The notes beneath the pieces were generated by a model. That model was not told the origin of the DNA, ran no database searches, and saw nothing but the letters and a program-made list of their open reading frames with translations. Position numbers and translations under genes: made by a program. Of a stretch of DNA of 64,000 bases, positions 50,893 through 59,579 are shown in pieces (the first letter of the stretch is position 1; every line of letters begins with the position of its first letter). Origin of the DNA: CAZSBB01 sp964605235 (GTDB taxonomy: Bacteria > Planctomycetota > Phycisphaerae > Phycisphaerales > Phycisphaeraceae); NCBI GenBank assembly GCA_964605235.1, contig CAZSBB010000003.1, positions 137,114 to 201,113 on the forward strand, given 5' to 3'.

Positions 50893-51789
50893 ATGACGTC
50901 CAGCGTGTCCACCACTTTTGACAAAGCGCAACTGACGGAACCCGCCGGCGATGTGGAGCGTTTTGTCGAGGGCTTTCTCGACCAGCGCCCCCTGCCGGCA
51001 AACCTTGACGCCGCCATTCGTTACGCGCTGCTGGGCGGCGGCAAGCGGTTGCGGCCGGTGCTGGTGGTGCGCTGCTGCGAAGCCCTGGGCGCGCCGCGCC
51101 AGATCGCCCTGGCCCCTGCCGCGGCGATCGAAATGATCCACTGCTTCTCGCTGGTGCATGACGACCTGCCCGCCATGGATGACGACGACCTGCGCCGCGG
51201 TCGCCCCACGCTGCACAAGCACACCAATGAAGCCATGGCGATCCTCGCCGGCGACGCGCTGAACACCCTGGCGTTCGAACTGCTGGTCACTCAGGTGCAA
51301 CCTGCCGAGCTGGCCGCCACGCTGGTGCGCGAGCTGGCGACCGCCACGGACGACATGATCGCCGGCCAGGTGTATGACACGCTGCCGGATTTCGCCGCCG
51401 AAGTGGACGCCATGACCCGGCTGCGGACGATTCATCACCACAAGACCGGCGCCCTGCTCCGCTGCGCCTGCCGGATGGGCGCGCTGGTCGCCCATGCCGA
51501 TGCAGCGCAACTGGACGCCATCACCTGCTACGGCGAAACGATCGGCCTGATGTTCCAAGTCGTGGACGACGTCCTGGACGTCACCCAGACCACCGAGCAT
51601 CTGGGCAAGACCGCCGCCAAGGACATCGCCCAGAACAAACTCACCTACCCCGCGGTCATCGGTCTGGACGCCAGCCGCCGCGAGATCGCCCGCCTGCATG
51701 AAGCCGCCCGCGCCGCGCTGCAGACCTTCGGCCCCGCCGCCGATCCGCTGCGCCAGCTTTGCGATTACATGGCGGTGCGTTCGAACTGA
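50893..51789 (+). CDS. ispA: Polyprenyl (farnesyl/geranylgeranyl) diphosphate synthase
   Basis: The first Asp-rich motif DDLPAMDDDDLRRG (about 90-103) and the second FQVVDDVLDVT (about 220) are diagnostic. GGGKRLRP near 49 binds the diphosphate. The 298 residues fit the IspA class, which joins IPP to allylic diphosphates. It has its own promoter and is followed by dxs after 72 bases, so the two form an isoprenoid unit. Confidence 0.9.
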   Translation: MTSSVSTTFDKAQLTEPAGDVERFVEGFLDQRPLPANLDAAIRYALLGGGKRLRPVLVVRCCEALGAPRQIALAPAAAIEMIHCFSLVHDDLPAMDDDDLRRGRPTLHKHTNEAMAILAGDALNTLAFELLVTQVQPAELAATLVRELATATDDMIAGQVYDTLPDFAAEVDAMTRLRTIHHHKTGALLRCACRMGALVAHADAAQLDAITCYGETIGLMFQVVDDVLDVTQTTEHLGKTAAKDIAQNKLTYPAVIGLDASRREIARLHEAARAALQTFGPAADPLRQLCDYMAVRSN

Positions 51790-51861
51790 GCAAGGTAACC
51801 CCCCTATGCTTTCCTTTTGCCGTGGGACAGCTCCTCGGCCCGCCTGGAGGCAGATTCAATC

Positions 51862-53925
51862 ATGACGACCACTTCCACCTCGTCCGACCAGAGCGCTACG
51901 CCCACCACGCCGGGAACGGAATGCGGCACCGACGCGCCGGCCGCCAGCGCCGTCAAGCCCGTCCAGTGCTCCCCGCATGAAACGCCCAACCTCGTCCTGC
52001 TGCCGGACATCAAAAGTCCAGCCGACCTCAAGCGGCTCGCGGTCGACCAGTTGCCCCAGCTCGCTCAGGAAATTCGTCACGCCATCTGCCATCAGGTTTC
52101 CAAGACCGGCGGCCACCTGGCGCCGAACCTGGGCGTCGTGGAACTCTCCATCGCTCTGCACTACGTCTTTGACTTTGGCAGCGATCGCCTGCTGTTCGAC
52201 GTCGGGCACCAGTGTTATCCGCACAAGCTGCTGACCGGGCGGCTGGAACTGCTGGGCAAGCTGCGCACCAGCGCGGGGATGAGCGGCTTCCCCGAGCCGC
52301 GCGAAAGCCCGTATGACCTGTTCAGCGTCGGGCACGCCGGCACCGCCATTTCCACGGCCGTGGGCCTGGCGCGCGGCGACACCGCCCTGGGACAAGGCCA
52401 GCGGCGCGTGGTCAGCCTCATCGGCGACGCCTCCATCGTCAACGGCGTGGCGCTCGAAGGCCTCAACAACGCCGGCACCCTCAAACGCCAGTTCCTCGTC
52501 GTGCTCAACGACAACGGCATGTCCATTGCCCCGCCCCAGGGCGCGCTGGCGAGCTACTTCGACCGCGTGCGCGTCAATCCCATGTATGGCGACTTCAAAA
52601 AGCGCGCCCACGAAATGCTCCAGCGCATCCCCGGCGGCGCGGCGATCGAGGAGGCCTACCACCGCGTGGGCGAGATGACCAAGGCCGCCCTGGCGCACGA
52701 CCACATGTTCGAGCACTTCGGGCTCAAGTGCGTCGGCCCCATCGACGGGCACGACCTGCCCACGCTGATCGAAATGCTCAACGAGCTCAAGACGCTCGAA
52801 CGCCCCGTGCTGCTGCACGTCAAGACCGTCAAGGGCAAGGGCTACGACTTCGCCGAGGGCGACGCCACCACCTTCCACAGCCCCAAGCCGTTTACCGTCG
52901 AAGGCTGCCGGGTCGAACTCAAGAGCAGCGGGCGCAGCTTCACCACGGCTTACGCCGACGCCATGATCGACGTGATGCAGCGCGATGAAAAGGTCTTCGC
53001 CATCACTGCCGCGATGCCCGACGGCACCGGTCTGAACAAGGTGATGAAGCAGTTCCCCGAGCGCACCATCGACACGGGCATCTGCGAGTCGCATGCGATG
53101 GACATGTGCGCCGGCATGGCGAAGGCGGGGGTCAAGCCGTTTTTCGCGGTGTATTCGACCTTCAGCCAGCGGGCCCTGGACCAGGTGTTCCAGGAAGTGG
53201 CGCTGCAGGGCCTGCCGGTGCGCGTCTGTATGGACCGGGCGGGTTACGTCGGCGGCGACGGCGCGGTGCACCACGGCTTCATGGATGTGAGCATGTTCCG
53301 CGTCTTCCCCAATGCGGCGCTGCTGGCGCCGTGCGATGAGCCGACGCTGCGGGCGGGGCTGGAGTTCATGCGGCAGTACGACCGCGGCGCCAGCTTCATC
53401 CGCTACCCGCGCGACAATGTCGCCGCCCAGCCGCTGCAGGAACAGACCCTGCCGTTTGTGCTGGGCAAAGCCAATCTGGTCTTGCCCGCGCAGGGCGACA
53501 AGCCGCAGTTGGCGGTGCTGGCGTACGGCGTGAGCGTGTACCACGCCGCGGCGGCGCAGCGCGAGCTGGCGCAGCAGGGCTACGACCTGGCGGTGTATGA
53601 CGCCCGCTTCGCCAAGCCGGTGGATATCGAACTGCTGCGGGAACTGATCGAAGCCGGCGTGCCGGTGTTGACGGTGGAAGACCACACCCTCACCGCGGGC
53701 TTTGGCAGCGCGGTGCTCGAAGCCTGCAATCAGCAGCGCCTCTCCACCGACGGCATCTGGCGGCTGGGCATGCCCGAACGCTGGGTGCGCCAGGACAGCC
53801 GCAACAAGCAACTGGCGGAAACCGGCCTGGACACCGCCGGCATCGCCCGCCTGGTGCGCGAAATCCTCGACGGCACCGCCAGCGCCCGCGTGCGCGTCAT
53901 GGCGGACACCGGCGTGCATCAGTAA
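51862..53925 (+). CDS. dxs: 1-Deoxy-D-xylulose-5-phosphate synthase
   Basis: ATG 51862 follows GGAGG by about 11 bases; the frame extends back to 51817. Dxs makes DXP from pyruvate and glyceraldehyde-3-phosphate with thiamine diphosphate, the first MEP-pathway step. Visible landmarks are GHQCYPHKLLTGR, VGHAGTAISTAVGLA, GPIDGHDLPTLI, TAAMPDGTGL, GICESHAMDMCAGMA and DRAGYVGGDGAVHHGFMD. The thiamine motif usually GDG reads GDASIVNG here. The enzyme has a slightly longer N-terminus than usual (about 687 residues). It is cotranscribed with ispA. A repeat follows. Confidence 0.93.
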   Translation: MTTTSTSSDQSATPTTPGTECGTDAPAASAVKPVQCSPHETPNLVLLPDIKSPADLKRLAVDQLPQLAQEIRHAICHQVSKTGGHLAPNLGVVELSIALHYVFDFGSDRLLFDVGHQCYPHKLLTGRLELLGKLRTSAGMSGFPEPRESPYDLFSVGHAGTAISTAVGLARGDTALGQGQRRVVSLIGDASIVNGVALEGLNNAGTLKRQFLVVLNDNGMSIAPPQGALASYFDRVRVNPMYGDFKKRAHEMLQRIPGGAAIEEAYHRVGEMTKAALAHDHMFEHFGLKCVGPIDGHDLPTLIEMLNELKTLERPVLLHVKTVKGKGYDFAEGDATTFHSPKPFTVEGCRVELKSSGRSFTTAYADAMIDVMQRDEKVFAITAAMPDGTGLNKVMKQFPERTIDTGICESHAMDMCAGMAKAGVKPFFAVYSTFSQRALDQVFQEVALQGLPVRVCMDRAGYVGGDGAVHHGFMDVSMFRVFPNAALLAPCDEPTLRAGLEFMRQYDRGASFIRYPRDNVAAQPLQEQTLPFVLGKANLVLPAQGDKPQLAVLAYGVSVYHAAAAQRELAQQGYDLAVYDARFAKPVDIELLRELIEAGVPVLTVEDHTLTAGFGSAVLEACNQQRLSTDGIWRLGMPERWVRQDSRNKQLAETGLDTAGIARLVREILDGTASARVRVMADTGVHQ

Positions 53926-53958
53926 GCCCAGTCGTCACCACAACGCAGTTGCAGCAAT

Positions 53959-54090
53959 GTAGGTCCGGGCTGGCCCGGACATTGCTTGGATATGCGCGGA
54001 GCTGTTGGCGCAGTGCTCAGATGTGGTTGGTGAGTTGCTGGTTGCTTGCGCGTGGGGGTCACTTCATGTCCGGGCAAGCCCGGACCTGCA
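53959..54090. repeat. Inverted-repeat element with self-complementary arms
   Basis: The left arm (TGTAGGTCCGGGCTGGCCCG...) and right arm (...GGGCAAGCCCGGACCTGCA) are inverse complements. Each arm is itself a small palindrome (GTCCGGGC/GCCCGGAC). The spacer of about 80 bases is unrelated. It lies between convergent dxs and glycosidase-like genes and could act as a bidirectional terminator or be a small mobile repeat. Confidence 0.65.
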
Positions 54091-54125
54091 AGATCGGCAT
54101 GGTGGTGCATCGCTCGCAGCCGGCG

Positions 54126-56375
54126 CTACCCGATGGTGGCGCCGCCTTCGACATTGGGCGTGAGCACGGTCACCGGGTCCATCTCGTTTTCGATCAACAC
54201 CCGGCTGCCGTCCGCATTGACCTCCACCACGCAGATGGGAATCTTGCCCGCTTTCCAATCCGCCAGCGGCAACAGCGGCCAGCGCTGGGCGTAGGTGCGG
54301 TCCGGCTTGAGCGTGAAGCGTGGGCCGCCGGGGGCGAGTTGGTCGATGGTCAGGCGTGGGCCGCACAACAGGTAACCCATGGCGACGATGCCGCGCGGGT
54401 GGAAACACAGGTTGTTGCCGATGTAGGTGTCCACGAAGCCCAGACTCTGCCCGGCGGTGTTGCTCATCACCTGCAGATCCCAGTACCCCTGGGCGAAGCT
54501 CGGCCCCGCCTGACCCAGATAGCGCGCCAAATGGTCGCGCCACAGGTTCTGGCTGACCCACACGGCTTCCTTGTCGAGACTGGTGTGCCCGCAGCCGTAG
54601 GGCCCGAGCGTTTCGCGCACCGAGTTGGTGATGTCGGTCCACAGGCGGTGATGCGTCAGCAGCAAGGGATGCCCGGTCAGCAGCGGCAGCAGCAGGCCGT
54701 TGCCGGTGTAGATGCTGTAGGCGTCCCAGCCGGGGAGTTGTTCATACGGCAGCGGCTGGTCGGTCCAGACGTCGCGCAGATTCGCGGCCGAGGCATCGAC
54801 GCAGACGGCATAGTGGTCGCCCAGCCAGGCGGCGTGATCGACTTCGCTGACGAAGCGATGCACCAGGTTTTCATAGCGTTGGGCGTGTTCGCCGCGTTGG
54901 GCTTGGCGCAGCAGGTTGGTCGCGGCATTGAGCGCCGCCAGGCGTTTGATGGCGAGGTAGGTCTGCTTGCGGCCGAACTGCTGGGCGGGGCCGGCGTCGT
55001 GCAGGCCGTTGAGCACGCCTTCGCTGGCGAAGCCGGATTCATCGCGGTCGGTCCACACGAGATAGTCGGCAAGCTGCGCGACCAGGTCGGCGTGCTGGCG
55101 CACCGGGCCCAGGTCGCCGGTCCAGTGGGTGTAGGCCTGCAGCAGCAGCAGAAAGTTGCTGTTGTGCTCGACGGGCATGTCCGGGCCGGCGCTGGCGCGG
55201 CCGACGAGATGGCCCCGGCCCAGGTCGCGCGGCATGCAGCGCCCGCGCGAAGGCTCATGCACGGTCGCCGCCCGCGCCCACTGCGCGAACTGCTGCCCGA
55301 GCAACTGCGGCCAGAGGCACAGGTACACCAGCGCGACGTTGTACTCCACGTCCAGCATGGCGTGGGCGAAACCGCTGCCGCCCCAGGTGGAGAACCAACT
55401 GCCCGGAGCCGCCATGGGCTCCTCGGCGGGCAGATCGCACCAGAAGGTGTTGCTCAGGAACTGCTGGAAACTCTGGTTGAGCAGATGCCGCTCGGCGGCG
55501 CGCAGCGGCGCCTGCTCGAGCGCTTTTTCCAGATTGCGCGACTGCACCAGCCGCTGATCGCGGGTGGCGACGGCGTCGGTCATCACTTCTTCCAGGCTCG
55601 ACCAGTAGCGCGTGTAGCGCAGCTTCGCGGGGATAGTGCGGTCGTCCTGCTTGACCCACAGCACCGGGTCGGCGGTGTAGCTGCCCCAGACCAGACGCCA
55701 CTTGATGCCGCTGCCGATGGGCGTCACCGGCAAGCGCACGCGCAGCTCCTTGCCGTCCTCGCTGACCATCGCATTGTCGTTGAGGCTGACGATGCACTCG
55801 CGCACCAGCGCGGTGCGTCCGTCATCCGGCAGCGGAGCTTCCAGATTGCTGGTGGTCAGGCGCGGCGTCAGCGTATTTTCATACTCCAGCGCCAGACACG
55901 GCCCGCGCCCGACGCAGCCCGATTGCCCGCTTTGTCGCGCACCGGGACGATCCAGGCGCAGGAACAACTCCACCTCGCGCGGCGTGTCGCCCTGGGGTTT
56001 GATCCAGCGCACCTGTTCGACGGGGTTGACCCGCACCTCCAGATAAAACGCCGGCATCAGGCACAGCTTTTCATCCTGCGGATAAAACACGCTGTGCAGG
56101 TTGAACTCGAACCGCAGGCGGTATTCGGGGCTGTGGGCGCGGTAGGTGATGGAGTTGGTGCGTTCGAACTGCTCGACGTTGTAGAACGGGTCCACCAGCT
56201 TGGTGAACGGCATCGCTCGTCGCGTGCCATCCGGCAACACCAGCCCCACCGCCAGGTCCGCAGCGCTGTCGAGGAAACGACCGACGCCGCTGTAGCGGAT
56301 CTGCCGTTGGTGTGGTTCCAGCAATAAGCTGAAGCGACTGCCAAGCCGGGCTATGGACCAACTCATCGTCTGCAT
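54126..56375 (-). CDS. Large glycoside-hydrolase-like protein (GH52-like, tentative)
   Basis: The 749-residue protein has an N-terminal beta-rich domain and a C-terminal helical (alpha/alpha)6 barrel, seen in repeats such as EYNVALVYLCLWPQLLGQQF, MPVEHNSNFLLLLQAYTHW and GWDAYSIYTGNGLLLPLL. The late CFHPRGIVAMGYLLCGP segment resembles the YPRGV segment of GH52 beta-xylosidases. I assign it to an (alpha/alpha)6 glycosidase clan with low certainty on family. No signal peptide is seen. It is the last gene of a minus-strand run M28, cbiX, this gene. The acids that act in catalysis cannot be placed. Confidence 0.55.
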   Translation of the reverse strand: MQTMSWSIARLGSRFSLLLEPHQRQIRYSGVGRFLDSAADLAVGLVLPDGTRRAMPFTKLVDPFYNVEQFERTNSITYRAHSPEYRLRFEFNLHSVFYPQDEKLCLMPAFYLEVRVNPVEQVRWIKPQGDTPREVELFLRLDRPGARQSGQSGCVGRGPCLALEYENTLTPRLTTSNLEAPLPDDGRTALVRECIVSLNDNAMVSEDGKELRVRLPVTPIGSGIKWRLVWGSYTADPVLWVKQDDRTIPAKLRYTRYWSSLEEVMTDAVATRDQRLVQSRNLEKALEQAPLRAAERHLLNQSFQQFLSNTFWCDLPAEEPMAAPGSWFSTWGGSGFAHAMLDVEYNVALVYLCLWPQLLGQQFAQWARAATVHEPSRGRCMPRDLGRGHLVGRASAGPDMPVEHNSNFLLLLQAYTHWTGDLGPVRQHADLVAQLADYLVWTDRDESGFASEGVLNGLHDAGPAQQFGRKQTYLAIKRLAALNAATNLLRQAQRGEHAQRYENLVHRFVSEVDHAAWLGDHYAVCVDASAANLRDVWTDQPLPYEQLPGWDAYSIYTGNGLLLPLLTGHPLLLTHHRLWTDITNSVRETLGPYGCGHTSLDKEAVWVSQNLWRDHLARYLGQAGPSFAQGYWDLQVMSNTAGQSLGFVDTYIGNNLCFHPRGIVAMGYLLCGPRLTIDQLAPGGPRFTLKPDRTYAQRWPLLPLADWKAGKIPICVVEVNADGSRVLIENEMDPVTVLTPNVEGGATIG

Positions 56376-56441
56376 GCACTGCCCATTTCACCACAAAACA
56401 TCGCCGGGGTGAAGTGGCCCACCCAGACGCGGTTGCCATCC

Positions 56442-56921
56442 TCAGCTCTTGCCTTTGGCGGACACCTTCACATCAACTTCCGTGGACAGCGTACAGCGGC
56501 CGGTGCCGGCACAGGACTCGCACTCGGGCGCCTGACCATTGGCGTGGGCGACGCAGTGATCCAGCCGGGCCTTGATCACATCGAGCATCATCGGATGCAG
56601 CCCGATCGGGGCCCCCACCATGAACTGCACGCCGGGATGGCGCCGCGCCGCGGCCCGCGACAAGGCCGGGATGTCCTGATCCCAATGCTTGCCCGGCAGC
56701 AGGAAGTAGGGAATCACCACCACCGCTTTGGCGCCCTGCGCCACACAGCGGTCAAAGGCGGTGTCGATGCTCGGTTCCGACAATTCCATGTGGGCCGGCT
56801 CGACAATCCGATAGCGCGTGTGCTCACGAAATCGCGTCACGAAGGCTTCCAACATGAGGTTGGATTCCGCCCGGCGCGAGCCGTGGTCCACGATCACCAC
56901 ACCAGTTTCACGTTCGTCCAT
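56442..56921 (-). CDS. cbiX: CbiX/SirB-like sirohydrochlorin chelatase
   Basis: The 159-residue protein has the CbiX single-domain signature: VIVDHGSRRAESN at the start, AHMELSEPSID and VVVIPYFLLPGKHW with the metal-binding His. The C-terminal CESCAGTGRC adds a cysteine cluster that could hold a metal or an iron-sulfur centre. CbiX and SirB insert cobalt or iron into sirohydrochlorin for cobalamin or siroheme synthesis. It lies 13 bases after the M28 peptidase gene stop, so it is probably in that operon. Confidence 0.85.
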   Translation of the reverse strand: MDERETGVVIVDHGSRRAESNLMLEAFVTRFREHTRYRIVEPAHMELSEPSIDTAFDRCVAQGAKAVVVIPYFLLPGKHWDQDIPALSRAAARRHPGVQFMVGAPIGLHPMMLDVIKARLDHCVAHANGQAPECESCAGTGRCTLSTEVDVKVSAKGKS

Positions 56922-56934
56922 ATGCGAATCATAG

Positions 56935-58842
56935 CTATCGGGCGCGCAACGTCACGGTCAGGTCAATAGTTTCCTTGCCCCGCCGCACCCGCAAACGCAC
57001 CGTCTGGTCCGGTTGCGCCGCGCCCAGCAGTCGGGTCAGCTCGTGAAAACTGCCCACGCGCTGGCCATTCCAGCTCACCAGTACATCGCCCGAACGCAGC
57101 CCCGCCGCCTGCGCGGGACTCGCCGGCGCCACCGCGCCCACGGGGCAGCCGTCCGTGCGGTCGAGGGCGGCATGATCCGGCAGGACGCCCAGGTAAACCC
57201 GGCTGCGCACCAGCCACGGGCGCGGCAGGCCCTCGGGATCAAACCGCAACGGCGTGGAGCGCGTCATCAACTCCAGCGCCGCCGTTGCCGCCACGCGGGC
57301 AATCCGCGCGATGCCGGCAGCGTTGACCTTGTCCGCCGTATCGCTGGGCCGATGGTAATCGCCATGCCCGCCGGTGAAGAAATGCGCCGCGGGAATCCGG
57401 TGCTGGTGGAACGATTGATGATCGCTGCCGCCAAAACCCAGCGGCTCAAACCGCACCTGCAGGCCGGCGCCTGATGCCCGGTTGGCGTCGCGCAGCAGTT
57501 GTTCCAACCCGCGGCCGGTGGCGGCATCGGTGATGAGCAGTTGATCGTCGCGCAGCCGGCCCACCATGTCGAAGTTCAGCATGGCGGTGATCTGGTCCTT
57601 TTTCAGTTGCAGTTCGTCCAGGTGCGCCAGCAGATGCGTGGAGCCCAGCAGACCGCGTTCCTCCGCGGTGAAGCCGACCAGCAGCACGCTGCGCCGGTCG
57701 GTCGCGGACGCTGCGCTCAGTTGCGTCCATTCGCGCAGGAGTTTGGCGGTCTGCAGCAAAGCGGCAACCCCGGAGGCGTTGTCATCGGCGCCGGGATGCA
57801 CCGCATGCAGCCCGCGCTCGGCGAGCGAGCCGACGTCGCCGTAGCCCAGGTGGTCATAGTGCGCCCCGATCACCACCCATTGCGACGCCAGCGCGCCCGT
57901 CCCCGGCAGCACGCCGACGACATTCTCCACCGTCGCCTGCTGGCGGGTCAGCTCCACCTCGCCCACCACGCTGACGCCCAGTTCATCCGGCCCCAGCGTG
58001 CCGGCGTCGGCGCGCTGCTGGTAGGTGGACAACGCAACGGTGGGATCACGTCCAGCCGCCAGCAACAGCCGCGACAGCAGATTGGTGCTGATGTGCACGG
58101 CGGGAATGGTGGTGAGTCCCGCCACCGTCGAGTTGGTCGACAGCAAGCCTTCGTCGCCGCGCTTGGGCGGATTGACGAACAACACCGCCGAGGCGCCGCG
58201 TTCGGCTGCCCATTGCACCTTCTGCGTCAAGCGTGCCGCCAACGACCAGGACTCATGCTCAGCCACCCAGCGACTGCGCCCCTGCTCATCCATCGGCTCA
58301 TAGCGAAACACCACGGCGACCTTGCCATTCAACGGCCGCGGCGGATCGCCAAAGCTGTGGTACTGCCGCGCCGCGTCGTCCACGCCATAGCCCACAAACA
58401 CCAGCGGCCCGACAAAGATGTCATTGGGCGAGAAGCCCAGCGCCACGTAATCAACCAGCGGCGCCGCTTCGATGCGCTGCGAACCGATGGTGAACGCCAG
58501 GGTTTGCCGGGATGCTTCCACCCCTGCCGAGACGGTCAAGGACTGCAGATAGCTGCCCCCCACCGCCGGCTGGAGTTGGAGTTCGAGAAAGCGTTCAACC
58601 AACCAATCCCGGGCGTGGGTCAACCCGGCGGTGCCGATGCCGCGCCCTTCCATCTTCGGGGACGCCAGCGTGGACACCCACGCCGCGATGGCGTCGGCAT
58701 CCTGCGGCGAGGTTCGGTCGGCGGCGGGTTGCAGGGCCGTCGGCGTACGACAGGACGCCAGCAGCACCGCCAGCAGCAGGATCGGCAGGAACCAATAACG
58801 CAGCAGACGACGAACCATCGGCGGGGGCGTAGGCATAGGCAT
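56935..58842 (-). CDS. M28-family metallopeptidase lipoprotein with PDZ domain
   Basis: A signal segment (YWFLPILLLAVLLASC) with lipobox LASC predicts an envelope lipoprotein. The M28 zinc ligands are visible: GAHYDHLG, GADDNASG, EERGLLGS, NFDMVGR and HGDYHRPSDT. A PA-type insert lies before the catalytic half, and a C-terminal PDZ domain follows (AGLRSGDVLVSWNGQRVGSF). M28 enzymes are aminopeptidases. No clear ribosome site is seen before any start. I use ATG 58842; ATG 58818 is possible. About 635 residues. It heads a three-gene minus-strand run. Confidence 0.85.
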   Translation of the reverse strand: MPMPTPPPMVRRLLRYWFLPILLLAVLLASCRTPTALQPAADRTSPQDADAIAAWVSTLASPKMEGRGIGTAGLTHARDWLVERFLELQLQPAVGGSYLQSLTVSAGVEASRQTLAFTIGSQRIEAAPLVDYVALGFSPNDIFVGPLVFVGYGVDDAARQYHSFGDPPRPLNGKVAVVFRYEPMDEQGRSRWVAEHESWSLAARLTQKVQWAAERGASAVLFVNPPKRGDEGLLSTNSTVAGLTTIPAVHISTNLLSRLLLAAGRDPTVALSTYQQRADAGTLGPDELGVSVVGEVELTRQQATVENVVGVLPGTGALASQWVVIGAHYDHLGYGDVGSLAERGLHAVHPGADDNASGVAALLQTAKLLREWTQLSAASATDRRSVLLVGFTAEERGLLGSTHLLAHLDELQLKKDQITAMLNFDMVGRLRDDQLLITDAATGRGLEQLLRDANRASGAGLQVRFEPLGFGGSDHQSFHQHRIPAAHFFTGGHGDYHRPSDTADKVNAAGIARIARVAATAALELMTRSTPLRFDPEGLPRPWLVRSRVYLGVLPDHAALDRTDGCPVGAVAPASPAQAAGLRSGDVLVSWNGQRVGSFHELTRLLGAAQPDQTVRLRVRRGKETIDLTVTLRAR

Positions 58843-58946
58843 GGCGCGGCATGATAGGTCAGGGGCATCCGCTGGCAGGTATCCAGCTTTACCCGCCAGA
58901 CAGGTGTGGAGTTGCGATGGCGGAGCACGACAGGCGCGGGAGTCGG

Positions 58947-59309
58947 CTAGCGTAGCCGCCGGTCCAGGCCCTGGATCAAGCCGGAGAGCATTTTGGCGAT
59001 TTCTTCGAGGTTGGCGCGGAGGTGGGTGTGGCGGTCGGGAGCAAGTAATTTCTGTCGATGCGCCAATTCCAACAACGGCACGCATTCCTGCACGCTGCCA
59101 CGCGCTATCCCAAAAAAGTTACGGCGGTCGGCCTTGGTGAAGCGACCATTGCCTTCAGCAATATTGGCGGCAATGGACAGGGCTGCGCGGTTGAGTTGGT
59201 CTGCGAGAAAGAAATAGCCGCGGGGAAATTCCCGGGTCAGGGTGCAGATCGCATCGGCGAACGAGATAGCCTTCTGGTAGACGTGCAGCTTCTCGAAGGC
59301 AAAAGCCAT
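58947..59309 (-). CDS. Four-helix-bundle protein (TIGR02436/S23-like)
   Basis: The 120-residue frame starts at ATG 59309 with MAFAFEKLHVYQKAISFADA and has LADQLNRAALSIAANIAEGNGRF and FFGIARGSVQECVPLLELAHR, the family's conserved words. Such proteins are encoded in 23S rRNA intervening sequences and as stand-alone genes, and are relatives of the diversity-generating retroelement protein Avd. No reverse transcriptase or variable repeat is seen here, so the gene is solitary. An inverted repeat lies just upstream. Its role is unknown. Confidence 0.82.
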   Translation of the reverse strand: MAFAFEKLHVYQKAISFADAICTLTREFPRGYFFLADQLNRAALSIAANIAEGNGRFTKADRRNFFGIARGSVQECVPLLELAHRQKLLAPDRHTHLRANLEEIAKMLSGLIQGLDRRLR

Positions 59310-59332
59310 GGGTTGGATCGTAGCTGCTGGAA

Positions 59333-59453
59333 ATGAAAGGAGAAAGTAGAGAGGAGACCGCAGGAGGCCTGACGGAAGGCGGCGCTGGGGGCGGCCGATG
59401 AACTTCCGTTTGCTCTCCTCTCTCCTTACTCCACTCTCCTGCTCTATTGCCGC
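59333..59453. repeat. GGAGAGAGGAGA-type inverted repeat upstream of the four-helix-bundle gene
   Basis: The left arm AATGAAAGGAGAAAGTAGAG with GAGGAGA and the right arm TGCTCTCCTCTCTCCTTACT are near inverse complements around an 80-base spacer. The purine-rich left arm on the plus strand means the stem is imperfect. It may include the promoter of the minus-strand gene. Confidence 0.5.
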
Positions 59454-59516
59454 GGTGCGGCAATCGGGGCGACTGTCATGGTATCGAAACCCTGTGGCTG
59501 CGTTTGCTCGATGACC

Positions 59517-59555
59517 GTGTAAATGCTGGGTCATGAGCGTGTATTTGCTGGGTCA
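59517..59555 (+). repeat. Two direct repeats resembling IS21-family ends
   Basis: GTGTAAATGCTGGGTCA (59517-59533) and GTGTATTTGCTGGGTCA (59539-59555) are direct copies with two differences, separated by TGAGC. The form, repeated words ending in GGGTCA, is that of the multiple terminal repeats of IS21-family elements. No transposase is present, so this is probably a scar at the edge of the low-GC island that follows. Confidence 0.5.
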
Positions 59556-59579
59556 GCGTTTAGCCACAAGCAACTCTCG

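Noticed and set aside
51856..53919. Minus-strand open frame of 687 codons over dxs
   Set aside because: Dxs is unmistakable on the plus strand. The antisense frame has no motif and follows the same codon bias effect.
53949..56327. Plus-strand open frame of 792 codons over the glycosidase-like gene
   Set aside because: It is antisense to a protein with recognisable fold segments. Long antisense frames are expected in high-GC DNA with this codon bias, and its translation is rich in Arg, Gln, Gly and His without motifs.
58947..59309. A diversity-generating retroelement, from the Avd-like protein
   Set aside because: No reverse transcriptase and no template/variable repeat pair are visible within several kb.
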